A DNA stretch of 64,000 nucleotides from Deltaproteobacteria bacterium (GTDB lineage: Bacteria > Myxococcota_A > Polyangia > Haliangiales > Haliangiaceae), in contig JANXOM010000295.1 of NCBI GenBank assembly GCA_025353585.1, positions 21,880-85,879 on the forward strand, read 5' to 3'. Both the position numbers and the translations under genes were made by a program. Below the pieces are notes generated by a model. The model was not told the DNA's origin. It did no database searches and saw only the letters and a program-made list of their open reading frames with translations. Positions 18,871 to 28,770 of this stretch are shown here, piece by piece. Each line of letters begins with the position of its first letter. The first letter of the stretch is position 1.

Positions 18871-20358
18871 ATGTTTGAATCCGCCGAGCTAGGGCACGAG
18901 ATCTCGAAGGAGCGTTACGATCAGGAGGAGCCGACGCTGCGCGCGGCCCTCCTCGCCGCGCAGTACGAGCTCGTCAAGCGCGCCACGTTCCCGGTGGTCA
19001 TCCTGATCGCGGGGGTGGACGGAGCGGGCAAGGGCGAGACGTTGAACCTCCTGACGGAGTGGATGGATCCCCGGCACATCCAGACCAACGCGCTGCGCCC
19101 GATCGGCGATGACGACCTCGGCGGCCGGCCCCCGATGTGGCGGTTCTGGCGCGTGCTGCCGGCAAAGGGACGCTCGGCGGTGTTCGTCGGCTCGTGGTAC
19201 TCGCGCCCGCTCGTCGCGCACGCGTACGGCGAGAGCACGACGCCCGAGCTCGATCAGGAGATCGCGGACATCCAGCGCTTCGAGCGGATGCTGGTCGACG
19301 AGGGCACGCTCCTCGTCAAGTTCTGGCTTCACCTCACGAAGGCCCAGCAGCGCAAGCGCTTCGAGCACCTCGAGAAGCACAAGTCGACGGCCTGGCGCGT
19401 CGCTGACACCGACTGGAAGCACCTCCGGCTCTACAAGCGCTTCCAGTCGAGCGCGCAGCACCTGATCCGCGCCACGAGCACGGCCGCCGCGCCGTGGCAG
19501 ATCATCGAGGGCGCGAACGCCCACTATCGCCACCTGACGGTCGCCACCTCGGTCCTGGCGGCGCTGCGCGAGCGGCTCGACGCAACGCCGCCCGCCGCCG
19601 CCGGCGCGGAGGTCGCGCCGCTGCACCGCGTGGCCTCGATCGACGGCGTGTCCGTCATCGACAAGCTCGTACTCGATCAGCCGATCGACAAGGACACCTA
19701 CGACGACGAGCTCGAGCACCTGCAGGGTCGCCTGAACCTCGCCACGCGCCACAAGCGCTTCGGCAAGATCTCGGTCGTCGCCGCGTTCGAGGGCTCCGAT
19801 GCGGCCGGTAAGGGCGGCGCGATCCGCCGCGTCACGCAGGCGCTCGACGCGCGCAAGTACGACGTGGTCCCGATCGCCGCGCCAACAGACGAGGAGAAGG
19901 CGCGGCCGTACCTGTGGCGGTTCTGGCGGCAGGTGCCGGCCCGCGGCCGGATCGCGATCTTCGACCGCACGTGGTACGGGCGCGTGCTCGTCGAGCGCGT
20001 CGAGGGCTTCTGCGCCGAGGCCGCGTGGAGCCGCGCGTACGGCGAGATCAACGACTTCGAGGAGGCGCTCGCGGAGAACGGGATCCTCGTCGTGAAGTTC
20101 TGGCTCCAGGTCAGCAAGGACGAGCAGCTGCGCCGGTTCGAGGAGCGCGCGGCCGTGCCGCACAAGCAGCACAAGATCACCGACGAGGACTGGCGCAACC
20201 GCGAGAAGTGGGACGCCTACGCCGAGGCGGTGTGCGAGATGATCGACCGGACGAGCACCGAGCACGCGCCGTGGACGCTCGTCGAGGCGAACAACAAGCA
20301 GTTCGCGCGGCTCAAGGTGCTGCGCACGCTCGTCGAGAAGCTCGAAGCGGCGCTCTGA
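18871..20358 (+). CDS. polyphosphate:AMP phosphotransferase-like protein (tandem PPK2 domains)
   Basis: This 495-residue protein has two PPK2 modules. The first (about 10-240) has GVDGAGKGETL as Walker A, MWRFWRVLPAKG and a degenerate lid (SWYSRPLV). The second (about 275-495) has FEGSDAAGKGGAIRR, YLWRFWRQVPARG and FDRTWYGRVLVERV. Two-domain (class II) PPK2 proteins use polyphosphate to phosphorylate nucleoside monophosphates, typically AMP to ADP, with the second domain active. The length fits. Together with ppk1 in this window it implies polyphosphate-nucleotide exchange. Cytoplasmic. Confidence 0.92.
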   Translation: MFESAELGHEISKERYDQEEPTLRAALLAAQYELVKRATFPVVILIAGVDGAGKGETLNLLTEWMDPRHIQTNALRPIGDDDLGGRPPMWRFWRVLPAKGRSAVFVGSWYSRPLVAHAYGESTTPELDQEIADIQRFERMLVDEGTLLVKFWLHLTKAQQRKRFEHLEKHKSTAWRVADTDWKHLRLYKRFQSSAQHLIRATSTAAAPWQIIEGANAHYRHLTVATSVLAALRERLDATPPAAAGAEVAPLHRVASIDGVSVIDKLVLDQPIDKDTYDDELEHLQGRLNLATRHKRFGKISVVAAFEGSDAAGKGGAIRRVTQALDARKYDVVPIAAPTDEEKARPYLWRFWRQVPARGRIAIFDRTWYGRVLVERVEGFCAEAAWSRAYGEINDFEEALAENGILVVKFWLQVSKDEQLRRFEERAAVPHKQHKITDEDWRNREKWDAYAEAVCEMIDRTSTEHAPWTLVEANNKQFARLKVLRTLVEKLEAAL

Positions 20359-20365
20359 GACCGCG

Positions 20366-20578
20366 TCAGCGCCGCGCGAGGTCAAGCGTCATGACGCCCG
20401 CGCGAAAGCCCTGCGGCGTGTGATCGGGCAGAAAGAAGCCGCTCGGCACCTGCTGGTCGTCGAAGCCGACGTACGCCATCACGCGCTCGTCGCCGCGGAT
20501 CGCGACGTCCGCGCCCGTGAGGAGGCCGAGCGGCTCGCCGGGCGCCGCGCCGTCCCACGCCAGGTCGCGCGCGCCCGT
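20366..20578 (-). pseudogene. 3' continuation of the beta-propeller lipoprotein gene after an in-frame TAG
   Basis: The reading frame of the 20579-21625 gene continues past its TAG for exactly 70 sense codons to a TGA at 20366-20368. The translated stretch looks like real protein (GLLTGADVAIRGDERVMAYVGFDD, shown here only in part as ADVAIRGDERVMAYVGF) and matches the style of the upstream propeller blades. It has no start of its own, so it is either a detached remnant or readthrough sequence. Confidence 0.6.
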
Positions 20579-21625
20579 CTAGTCCACCTGCCAGGTCACG
20601 GCGTCGGGCGACGTCGCGCGCCAGACGCCGGCCATGTTGTTGAACGCCGCCGGCTGGGCGGCCGTGTCACCGTCCGCGTCGGAGGTCAGCCACATCTCCC
20701 ACTGGCAATGCACCGGGTCGTAGACGACGCTCGGCTGCCCGCCGCCGGTGTTCGCCATCCCGGGCGTGCGGAGGAGGGAGGCGATCGGCGCCTCGGCGAC
20801 CGTCCAGTGCACGGCGTCGGTCGAGGTCGCGTGCCCGACGCCGAACGCGGTGGCGGTCGGGCACGCGGCGCCACACGCGAAGCTCGAGAAGAACAGGTGA
20901 TACGTGCCGGCGACGAAGACGAGCTCCGGATCGGCGACGATCGCGCCCGCCGCGGTCGGGTACGCATCGGCGCCGGTCAGCACGAGGCCGGCCTGCGCGT
21001 GCGGCGACTCGCTGGCCGGGAGCCGCGTGAAGGTGTCGCCGTCGGGGGAGAACGCGACGCCGATCGCGTAGCTCGCGAACCCTCCGTCGGGGAACGCGCC
21101 CGCCGCGCCCGAGTAGACGAGCGCGTAGCGGCGGTCGGCGGGCGCGTCCGGGTTGAAGGCCACGGACGGGGTCTCCGTGTTGACGTGATCCCACGCGGTC
21201 GAAGCCGCGGCCGCGGCGAGCGCGGGGGCCTCGGCGATCGCCCAGCTCGCGCCGTCGGCGCTGGTCGCGTGGTGGATCTGCTGGACGCTCGGATCCGAAA
21301 ACGCCTGCGCGTGGGCCCCCATGTAATAGAGGTCGAAGCGCTGCGCGGCCTCGTCCCACGCGAGGTTCGGGTCGGAGATGTTCAGGTCGTGGAGGCCGTC
21401 GGCGTACGTATGCCCGGCTCGGAGGACGGGGTTCGCGACATCGCGGACGAGCGGCGCGGCCGAGCCCGGCGCGAGGCAGACGAACGCATCCGGCGCGGCG
21501 TCGGCCCGCACCGGCGCGTCCGCGCTCCCACCCCGGGCGTCCACCGCCGAGCCGGGGGGCCCGCCGCACGCCGCCGCGGCTGTGGTGAAGATCGACAGGA
21601 CCACGCGCAGGAGCCTCATGGCCAT
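20579..21625 (-). CDS. five-bladed-propeller-type lipoprotein, truncated by an in-frame TAG
   Basis: This lipoprotein (348 residues as read) has signal RVVLSIFTTAAAAC and a short Asp/Ala-rich linker. The domain resembles the GH43/GH32-type five-bladed propellers: NISDPNLAWDEAAQRFDLYYMG, SVAFNPDAPADRRYALVYSG, IVADPELVFVAGTYHLFFS and SVVYDPVHCQWEMWLTSD recur as blade-like units. Carbohydrate binding or hydrolysis is a family-level guess. TAG at 20579-20581 ends the frame inside what looks like the last blade; coding sequence continues in frame to 20366. ATG 21625 is preferred (21619 also possible); upstream in-frame starts would precede the signal peptide. Confidence 0.65.
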   Translation of the reverse strand: MAMRLLRVVLSIFTTAAAACGGPPGSAVDARGGSADAPVRADAAPDAFVCLAPGSAAPLVRDVANPVLRAGHTYADGLHDLNISDPNLAWDEAAQRFDLYYMGAHAQAFSDPSVQQIHHATSADGASWAIAEAPALAAAAASTAWDHVNTETPSVAFNPDAPADRRYALVYSGAAGAFPDGGFASYAIGVAFSPDGDTFTRLPASESPHAQAGLVLTGADAYPTAAGAIVADPELVFVAGTYHLFFSSFACGAACPTATAFGVGHATSTDAVHWTVAEAPIASLLRTPGMANTGGGQPSVVYDPVHCQWEMWLTSDADGDTAAQPAAFNNMAGVWRATSPDAVTWQVD

Positions 21626-21672
21626 GCGGATTGCGAGCTGCGTGCCAGCCCGGGCGCCGCACAATCCGACGG

Positions 21673-22545
21673 TCAGTTCCGGAGCCGCTGGCCACCACCG
21701 GCCTGGTAGTCGGTGATGATCATGTTCATGTCGCCGTAGTCCGTCCGCGCCACGATCTTGAGCGGCACGCGGCCGTCGTCATCGCTGATCCAGATCGCGA
21801 ACTCGCGCTCGTCCGAATCCGCGACGCGCACGCCGTTGCGGTCGAGCTTGTAGGTCTTGCCGTCGAACCGCAGCGCCGGCAGATCGCCGAGCGCCGTCGT
21901 CAGCTTCTCCTTGCCGTGGATCGTCATCTGGAGGTGCCAGAGGAACCGACTGCGCAGCACCTCGACGGTGACGGCGGTGCCCGGCGCGCCTTCCCATGAC
22001 CGCAGCGCCACGAGGAAGGCGTTGAAGTCCCACGTCTCCGGCAGCGAGACCTTCTGCGGCTCGGGGATCGGCGGCTGGTCGTTGACGTGATAGGTCATCG
22101 GCACGAGGTCGCCGCTGCGCTCGGCGAACCGCGCCTCCGTGCGCTCCTTGTCTTCGCTCTTGGTCGCGTACTCGTCCGACGTCCAGCGCAGCGAGCGCCC
22201 CGTCTGGACGTCGATCCACGAGGTGAACGTGTCATCGACGTTCGCGACCATCTTGACGAACCCGACGGCCTTCGCGTGGCTCTGCACCACGATGGCCTTC
22301 TTGCTCGCCGTGTCGACCTGGTCGCCCACGGTCATCTCGTAGCTCGCGAGGTCGATGCCCTTGAGCTGGAGCTTGTACGTCATGTGTTCCCCCGGCGTCA
22401 CCAGCGGCGCGCCATCGGGCAGGTGCGCGGGGCCGGCCGCGGTGGCCGCGCTTCCCGCGCCGCCACCGGCCGTCGTCGTCGGGGAATGCGACGCGCCACC
22501 GGAGCACGCGGCGAGCATCAGGGCGACGATCAGGCTCGGTTTCAC
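21673..22545 (-). CDS. DUF3108-family lipoprotein
   Basis: This 290-residue protein has a lipoprotein signal (VALMLAACSG) and a linker of Gly, Ala and Thr. The DUF3108 beta-rich domain spans about 50-285: GEHMTYKLQLKGIDLASYEM, TSWIDVQTGRSLRW, LGDLPALRFDGKTYKLDRNG and RVPLKIVARTDYGDM are characteristic. DUF3108 proteins are exported and of unknown function, possibly binding lipid-like ligands. The start is GTG at 22545, 6 nt after a TAACCT box. It is divergent from korA across 66 nt. Confidence 0.85.
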   Translation of the reverse strand: MKPSLIVALMLAACSGGASHSPTTTAGGGAGSAATAAGPAHLPDGAPLVTPGEHMTYKLQLKGIDLASYEMTVGDQVDTASKKAIVVQSHAKAVGFVKMVANVDDTFTSWIDVQTGRSLRWTSDEYATKSEDKERTEARFAERSGDLVPMTYHVNDQPPIPEPQKVSLPETWDFNAFLVALRSWEGAPGTAVTVEVLRSRFLWHLQMTIHGKEKLTTALGDLPALRFDGKTYKLDRNGVRVADSDEREFAIWISDDDGRVPLKIVARTDYGDMNMIITDYQAGGGQRLRN

Positions 22546-22551
22546 GGCGCC

Positions 22552-22557
22552 AGGTTA
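22552..22557 (-). promoter_or_regulatory. TANNNT -10 box (TAACCT) before the 22545 start
   Basis: TAACCT on the minus strand, 6 nt before the GTG start of the DUF3108 gene, is consistent with leaderless transcription in the korA divergent spacer. Confidence 0.35.
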
Positions 22558-22595
22558 GCCCGAACTGCCGGCTAGATCGCCCTGCGAGATGAGAG

Positions 22596-22601
22596 TAGTG
22601 T
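22596..22601 (+). promoter_or_regulatory. TANNNT -10 box (TAGTGT) before korA
   Basis: TAGTGT lies 10 nt before the ATG of korA, the longest spacing in the set, so the mRNA may have a leader of a few bases or none. Confidence 0.35.
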
Positions 22602-22611
22602 CCGCCTCACG

Positions 22612-24489
22612 ATGGAACCCAAGCACCTGGACCGAGTCGTGATCCGCTTCGCGGGCGACTCGGGCGACGGCATGCAGCTGACCGGCACGGAGTTCGCGAA
22701 GGCCGCGGCCGAAGCCGGCAATGACATCTCCACGTTCCCGGACTTCCCGGCCGAGATCCGCGCGCCCGCCGGCAGCCTGTTCGGCGTCTCGGGGTTCCAG
22801 CTCCAGTTCTCGAGCTCCGAGATCTACACGCCGGGCGATGCGCCGGACGTGTTCGTGGCGATGAACCCGGCCGCGCTCAAGACGAACCTCAAGGATCTCG
22901 TCGACAACGGCACGCTCATCATCAATACCGGCGCGTTCATCGAGAGCAACCTCAAGAAGGCGGCGTACAAGGTCTCGCCGCTCGAGGACGGCTCGCTCGC
23001 CAAGTACAAGGTCCACGCCGTGGACATCACGGCGCTCACGGCGGCCGCGCTCGAGGGCAGTGACCTGTCGAACAAGGAGAAGGGGCGCACGAAGAACTTC
23101 TTCGCGCTCGGCCTCGTGTTCTGGATGTACGGCCGCGAGCTCGCGGGCGAGATCAAGCGCATCAACGCGACCTTCGCGAAGAACCCGCAGTTCGCCGAGG
23201 CGAACATCAAGGTCATGAAGGCCGGCTACCACTACGGCGAGACGGCCGAGGTCTTCCAGACGCAGTACTACGTGCCGCCCGCGCACTTCGCGCCCGGCAT
23301 GTACCGCAACATCACGGGCAACGAGGCGCTGGCGCTCGGGCTCGTCGTGGGCGCGGAGCTCGCGGGCAAGAACCTCTTCTACGCGGGCTACCCGATCACG
23401 CCGGCGTCGTCGATCCTGCACTCGCTCGCGAAGTACAAGCACTTCGGGACGCTGACGTTCCAGGCCGAGGACGAGATCGCGGCCATCGGCGCGGCGCTCG
23501 GCGCGGCGTACGGCGGCGCGGTCGCGGTGACGGCGAGCAGCGGCCCGGGCATCGCGCTCAAGGGCGAGGCGATCGGGCTCGGCGTCATGACGGAGCTGCC
23601 GCTGGTGATCGTCAACGTGCAGCGCGGCGGCCCGTCGACGGGCCTGCCCACCAAGACCGAGCAGAGCGATCTGTTCCAGGCGATCTACGGCCGCAACGGC
23701 GAGTCGCCGATCCCCGTCATCGCGTGCAAGTCGCCAGGCGACTCGTTCTACTGCGCCGTCGAGGCGCTCAAGATCGCCACGAAGTACATGGTCCCCGTGA
23801 TGCTGCTCAGCGATGGGTACATCGCGAACGGCAGCGAGCCGTGGCCGCTGCCGAACCTGAACGCGATGCCGCGCTTCGACGTGGTCCACCGCACCGACCC
23901 GACGGGCTACTTCGTCTACGACCGCGATCCGAAGACGCTCGCGCGCGCGTGGGTCATCCCGGGCACGCCCGGCATGGAGCACCGCATCGGCGGCATCGAG
24001 AAGGACGCGCTCACCGGCAACATCTCGTACGCGCCGGAGAACCACGAGAAGCAGACGCACGTCCGCGCCGAGAAGATCGCGCGCGTGGCGCAGGACATCG
24101 GCGAGATGGACCTCTCGGGCGCCGACCGCGGCGACGTCCTCGTCATCGGCTGGGGCGGCACGTACGGCGCGCTACGCCAGGCGCAGAACGCGCTCGCGGC
24201 CCAGGGCAAGAAGGTCAGCCACGCGCACCTGCGCTGGCTCTCGCCGCTCGAGCCGGGCCTCGCGAAGATCATCCGCAACTTCAAGACCGTCCTCGTGGCC
24301 GAGCTCAACTCCGGCCAGCTGCGGACGATCCTCCGCGCCGAGTTCCTGATCGACTGCCTCGGGCTCAACAAGATCCAGGGCATGCCGTTCAAGGTGCGCG
24401 AGGTGAGCGACGCGATCGAGGCGCTGCTCGCCGGCGCGCCGCTACCGGCGACGGACAAGCCCACGACCACCACCACGGCGAACGCGTAG
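22612..24489 (+). CDS. korA: 2-oxoglutarate:ferredoxin oxidoreductase, alpha subunit (gamma-alpha fusion)
   Basis: This 625-residue protein is the fused gamma-alpha subunit of 2-oxoacid:ferredoxin oxidoreductases. The gamma domain (about 5-190) starts with RFAGDSGDGMQLTGTEFA. The alpha domain (about 220-440) has YPITPASSILH, TFQAEDEIAAIGAALGAAYGG and VVNVQRGGPSTGLPTK. The C-terminal domain (about 500-610) contains the segment RWLSPLEPGLAKI. With korB it converts 2-oxoglutarate and CoA to succinyl-CoA, CO2 and reduced ferredoxin. Substrate choice among 2-oxoacids is inferred from the KorAB-type architecture. korB follows 12 nt downstream. Confidence 0.93.
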   Translation: MEPKHLDRVVIRFAGDSGDGMQLTGTEFAKAAAEAGNDISTFPDFPAEIRAPAGSLFGVSGFQLQFSSSEIYTPGDAPDVFVAMNPAALKTNLKDLVDNGTLIINTGAFIESNLKKAAYKVSPLEDGSLAKYKVHAVDITALTAAALEGSDLSNKEKGRTKNFFALGLVFWMYGRELAGEIKRINATFAKNPQFAEANIKVMKAGYHYGETAEVFQTQYYVPPAHFAPGMYRNITGNEALALGLVVGAELAGKNLFYAGYPITPASSILHSLAKYKHFGTLTFQAEDEIAAIGAALGAAYGGAVAVTASSGPGIALKGEAIGLGVMTELPLVIVNVQRGGPSTGLPTKTEQSDLFQAIYGRNGESPIPVIACKSPGDSFYCAVEALKIATKYMVPVMLLSDGYIANGSEPWPLPNLNAMPRFDVVHRTDPTGYFVYDRDPKTLARAWVIPGTPGMEHRIGGIEKDALTGNISYAPENHEKQTHVRAEKIARVAQDIGEMDLSGADRGDVLVIGWGGTYGALRQAQNALAAQGKKVSHAHLRWLSPLEPGLAKIIRNFKTVLVAELNSGQLRTILRAEFLIDCLGLNKIQGMPFKVREVSDAIEALLAGAPLPATDKPTTTTTANA

Positions 24490-24501
24490 GACCCTAGATT
24501 T

Positions 24502-25527
<1,026 letters not shown>

Positions 25528-25672
25528 CGCGCGCCGGGGACCGCCGTCAGGGCGTGCACGGCACGTCGACCCGGATCGTGCCGCTGATCCCCGCGCTGAT
25601 CGACTGCCCGGCCGCGCGGCGACCTCGCCCGTGCGCGCGACGGTCGCGGGCCGTCGCGCCGCGCATCACGGA

Positions 25673-27136
25673 TCAGCGCCGGCCGAGCGCCGCGAAGTCG
25701 ATGAAGCCGCGCGCCACTTCGGTGTCGGTCAGGCGGACGCGGACCGCGTCGCCCACGTCGAGCCCGCGCTCGCCCTCCACCACGCGGCCCTCCGCCGGCG
25801 GGCGGAGCAGGCGCACGAACACGCCCTTGTCGGTCGCGCCGGTCACGATCGCGTCGAACTCCTCACCGATGCGCGCCGCGAGCAGCGCAGCGGCGGCGAC
25901 CTTGCGCATCGTCCGCTCGACCTTGCGGGCGCCGTTCTCGCGCTCGGTGCAGGCCTCCGCGGTCTGCATCAGCTCGTCATCGGAGTAGGGCGGAGGCGCG
26001 CCGGCCGCGCACGCCTTGAGCAGCCGCTGCGTGACGAGATCGGTGTAGCGGCGGTTCGGTGCGGTCGAGTGCGCATAGTCGTCGACCGCGAGGCCGAAAT
26101 GGCCCTGGTCGGGATCGGTCGCGCGTTGCAGCACGTACTGCCCGGGCCCCATCAGCTTGACGACCGACAGCGAGACGTCCGCGAAGGGCTCGGGGTCGGC
26201 CTGGCGCCGGGTCGAGAGGAACGCGGCCAGCGCCGGCGCGCTCGGCGCCGCGGGGAGCGCGATGCCGAACCCGGCCGCCAGCGCCACGATCCGGTCCCAG
26301 CGCTTCGGCGCGCGGACCACGCGGCGGATCGACGAGCGGCCGCGGTCCTCGAGGAACCGCGCGGTCGCCCCGTTCGCGGCGATCATCAGATCTTCGATCA
26401 GCTGGCGCGCGCGGTTCGCGCGGACGAGCTCGAGGCCGATCACCTGCCCGTCTTTCGTTACCGGCTGCGCCTCGCGCGTGTCGAGGTCGAGCGCCCCGTG
26501 CTCGTGGCGGAGCCGGCGAAGCCGCTGCGCGCACTCGTCCTGAAGCTTGACCTGGTCGGCGATGACCGCGCCGCCGGCCGGCGGGGGCGCGCCGCGCTCC
26601 CCCTCGAGCCACGCGCCCACCCGCTCGTAGACGAGCTTCGCGTGGTTCACGACGCGCGCGACATAGATCTTTGTCTCGGCGTCGTCGAGCGTGCCGTCCG
26701 CGCGGACGACCATGTCCGTCACCACCGCGAGCCGCTCCTGGTCGCCGAGCAACGACGTGCGACCGACCGAGAGCACCTCGGGCAGCATCGGGAAGATGTG
26801 CACGCCCGTGTACAGCGTGGTCGTGTTGACGGCGGCCGCGCGGTCGATCGGCGAGCCCTTCGGGACGAGCGCGTCCACGTCCGCGATGCCGATCCGGATG
26901 CGGATCGCGCCGGGCGGCTCGGCCAGGCGCTCGGCGACCTCGATCTGGTCGAGGTCGCGCGACTCCTCGTTGTCGATCGAGGACCACGGCAGCGCGCGCA
27001 GATCCGCGGCGCCCTCGTCGGGGTCGTTGACCGGCACCGTGGCGTCGAGCCCCGCGGGCAGGTCCGGCGCGAACCCGTTGGCGGTCAGGACGCCGCGGGC
27101 GATGTGGAGCATGTCGTACGCGGCGGGGCTTCCCAT
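25673..27136 (-). CDS. RNB-domain exoribonuclease (RNase II/R family)
   Basis: This 487-residue protein is built almost entirely of an RNB catalytic domain (about 45-405): IRIRIGIADVDALVPKGSPIDRAA carries the catalytic Asp cluster, TTLYTGVHIFPMLPE follows, and AHSTAPNRRYTDLVTQRLL is the RNB C-terminal signature. A short S1-like end (about 425-480; FDAIVTGATDKGVFVRLL) closes it. N-terminal cold-shock domains are missing, as in the short RNB proteins seen in cyanobacteria and myxobacteria. It should degrade RNA 3' to 5'. The ATG at 27136 follows GGGGG directly. Confidence 0.9.
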   Translation of the reverse strand: MGSPAAYDMLHIARGVLTANGFAPDLPAGLDATVPVNDPDEGAADLRALPWSSIDNEESRDLDQIEVAERLAEPPGAIRIRIGIADVDALVPKGSPIDRAAAVNTTTLYTGVHIFPMLPEVLSVGRTSLLGDQERLAVVTDMVVRADGTLDDAETKIYVARVVNHAKLVYERVGAWLEGERGAPPPAGGAVIADQVKLQDECAQRLRRLRHEHGALDLDTREAQPVTKDGQVIGLELVRANRARQLIEDLMIAANGATARFLEDRGRSSIRRVVRAPKRWDRIVALAAGFGIALPAAPSAPALAAFLSTRRQADPEPFADVSLSVVKLMGPGQYVLQRATDPDQGHFGLAVDDYAHSTAPNRRYTDLVTQRLLKACAAGAPPPYSDDELMQTAEACTERENGARKVERTMRKVAAAALLAARIGEEFDAIVTGATDKGVFVRLLRPPAEGRVVEGERGLDVGDAVRVRLTDTEVARGFIDFAALGRR

Positions 27137-27217
27137 CCCCCGTATCTTCACACGATCGCAATAAAGTCGCCGCGCTGCGTGGTGTTTGAGCAACGCTGAC
27201 GCGCCGGCGCCACGCAC

Positions 27218-27232
27218 GTCCGGACACCGGAC
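27218..27232. repeat. inverted repeat in the divergent promoter region
   Basis: GTCCGG-ACA-CCGGAC is a perfect 6-bp inverted repeat in the 162-nt spacer between the RNB gene and the aspartyl-protease-like gene. It could be an operator; nothing else supports it. Confidence 0.25.
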
Positions 27233-27287
27233 CGTGGTAACGCTTGGGCTTGCCACGAGGGGCAGGTGGTGTTCCGCTTGCAGTGGC

Positions 27288-27293
27288 GGGGGA
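27288..27293 (+). promoter_or_regulatory. Shine-Dalgarno-like GGGGGA
   Basis: GGGGGA ends 5 nt before the ATG at 27299 and supports it over the in-frame upstream start at 27266. Confidence 0.5.
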
Positions 27294-27298
27294 ACACC

Positions 27299-28690
27299 AT
27301 GCGAAGCCAGCTGCTCTTGTGTCTCGGTCTCTGCGTCTCGGGCGCGTCCCTCACGAGCTGCGTGATCGGCGCGCCCCCCGGCTTCTCGGCAGGGACGTCC
27401 TGGACGATCCCGCTCGTGGACCCGCTCGCCGACGGCCGCCTCGTGACGCCGGTGATGGTGGACGGGAAGGGGCCGTTCCTGTTCGTCATCGATCCGGACG
27501 CCCGGTTCACCACGGCGGACGTCTCCCTCGCGGGGATCGCGCAGGTCTCCCCGAAGGCGGGGCCGCGTCTGACCGACGAGAACGACGCCACGCTCCCCAC
27601 CTGGTACGCCACGGTCCCCAACATCAAGATCGGCACGCTCGAGCTCAGCCTCAAGACGATCGGCTTTGTCGCCGACAACCGATACGACGACGATGGTCGC
27701 CGGATCTGGGGCGTCATCGGACGCGACGTGATCGCAGACTCGCTCGTCTTCACGGTGGATCGGGACCACGGCGTCGCGCGACTGACCGTCAATGACAAGT
27801 ACGTGCCGCCCGCGACCGCGCAGGTCCTCGCCTACAAGAAGCTGCTCGCGCGCCCGGGCTCCGAGAACGCGCCGGGCCTCCTCGCGGGCACGCGCTACCT
27901 GGTGTCCACGAACGTCGACGGGAAGCAGGTCGATCTCCACCTCGATCTCGGCGACAACCCGAGCCAGCTCCTCGCGCGGCACTGGGCCGACGCGAAGCTG
28001 CAGGCGAGCGACTGGGCCCTCTCGTTGATCGACGAGACCGGGACGCACCACCAGACGAAGACGAACGGCCTCGCGGCGCAGGTGACGGTGCAGGCCGCGT
28101 CCGGGCCGGTCACGCGCACCGGGATCGGCTTCGTCCCGTACGCGGACAAGCGCTGGATCTACGGCCAGATCGACGGGACGCTCGGCCTCGACTTCTTCCG
28201 CCCGTACGTCGTGTCGGCCGACTGGCAGCACGAGAAGTTCTATCTGTCGCCGCGCGAGAGCGGCCCCGCGACGACGGCCGAGCGCATCGGGCGCTGGAAC
28301 GCGGCGTCGACCGCGCGCTGCGCGGCCGCGGGCTGCGCCTCGGCGAGCGCCTCGATGGCCTCGCCCCCGCCGACCGCCGAGCTCGGCATGGCCGACGATG
28401 CCCCCGTGACGCTGCCGGCGGGGACCCCGCGCGCGATGCTCCACGTGGCGCGCGATCCGGCGCTCCTGGGCCAGAACCTCGAGGTCGTGTTCGCCGCCAC
28501 GTCGGCGACCGGCGAGGCGCTGCCGCGTGTCTATGCGGACCTCGGCGCGAACACGAACACGCTCGATGCGCCCATCGAGCCGCGGTACGCGAACGCGAAG
28601 CTCGAGGTGGTCGACATCTCGCCGTTCCCGCGCGCCTGCGCGAGCCACGCGCCGTCGTGCACGCACGTCGCGCCGCCGCTCGCGCCGTAG
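27299..28690 (+). CDS. two-lobed retropepsin/pepsin-like lipoprotein
   Basis: This 463-residue lipoprotein has its lipobox at SLTSC21 and two aspartyl-protease-like lobes. Lobe 1 has FLFVIDPDA (D65, where DTGA or DSGA is usual) and GVIGRDVIADSLVFTVDRD. Lobe 2 has VDLHLDLGDNPSQ (D216) and GTLGLDFFRPYVVSADWQHEKFYL (cited in part: GLDFFRPYVVSADW). Both lobes keep the hhDxxx and hGxDhh pattern of the fold, but the triads are non-standard (DPD, DLG), so activity is doubtful. The C-terminus (from about 345) is Ala-rich with a Cys pair. It is probably anchored to a membrane facing the periplasm or outside. Confidence 0.7.
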   Translation: MRSQLLLCLGLCVSGASLTSCVIGAPPGFSAGTSWTIPLVDPLADGRLVTPVMVDGKGPFLFVIDPDARFTTADVSLAGIAQVSPKAGPRLTDENDATLPTWYATVPNIKIGTLELSLKTIGFVADNRYDDDGRRIWGVIGRDVIADSLVFTVDRDHGVARLTVNDKYVPPATAQVLAYKKLLARPGSENAPGLLAGTRYLVSTNVDGKQVDLHLDLGDNPSQLLARHWADAKLQASDWALSLIDETGTHHQTKTNGLAAQVTVQAASGPVTRTGIGFVPYADKRWIYGQIDGTLGLDFFRPYVVSADWQHEKFYLSPRESGPATTAERIGRWNAASTARCAAAGCASASASMASPPPTAELGMADDAPVTLPAGTPRAMLHVARDPALLGQNLEVVFAATSATGEALPRVYADLGANTNTLDAPIEPRYANAKLEVVDISPFPRACASHAPSCTHVAPPLAP

Positions 28691-28770
28691 CGCGCTCGCG
28701 AGCGCGGTGTCGTCTGCGGATCCGCGCCGCGGTCGCTTGACGTTCGCGGCGGGCGCGCGAAGATGCCGCG

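Noticed and set aside
20579..20581. TAG as pyrrolysine codon
   Set aside because: No pyrrolysine system is expected in this lineage and no pyl gene is in the window; nonsense mutation or error is simpler.
25547..25672. Short minus-strand frame after the RNB stop, ending GISGTIRVDVPCTP
   Set aside because: Protein-like tail and possible ATG, but only about 39 residues, no signal, no start signal and no recognisable family; could be a remnant but cannot be supported.
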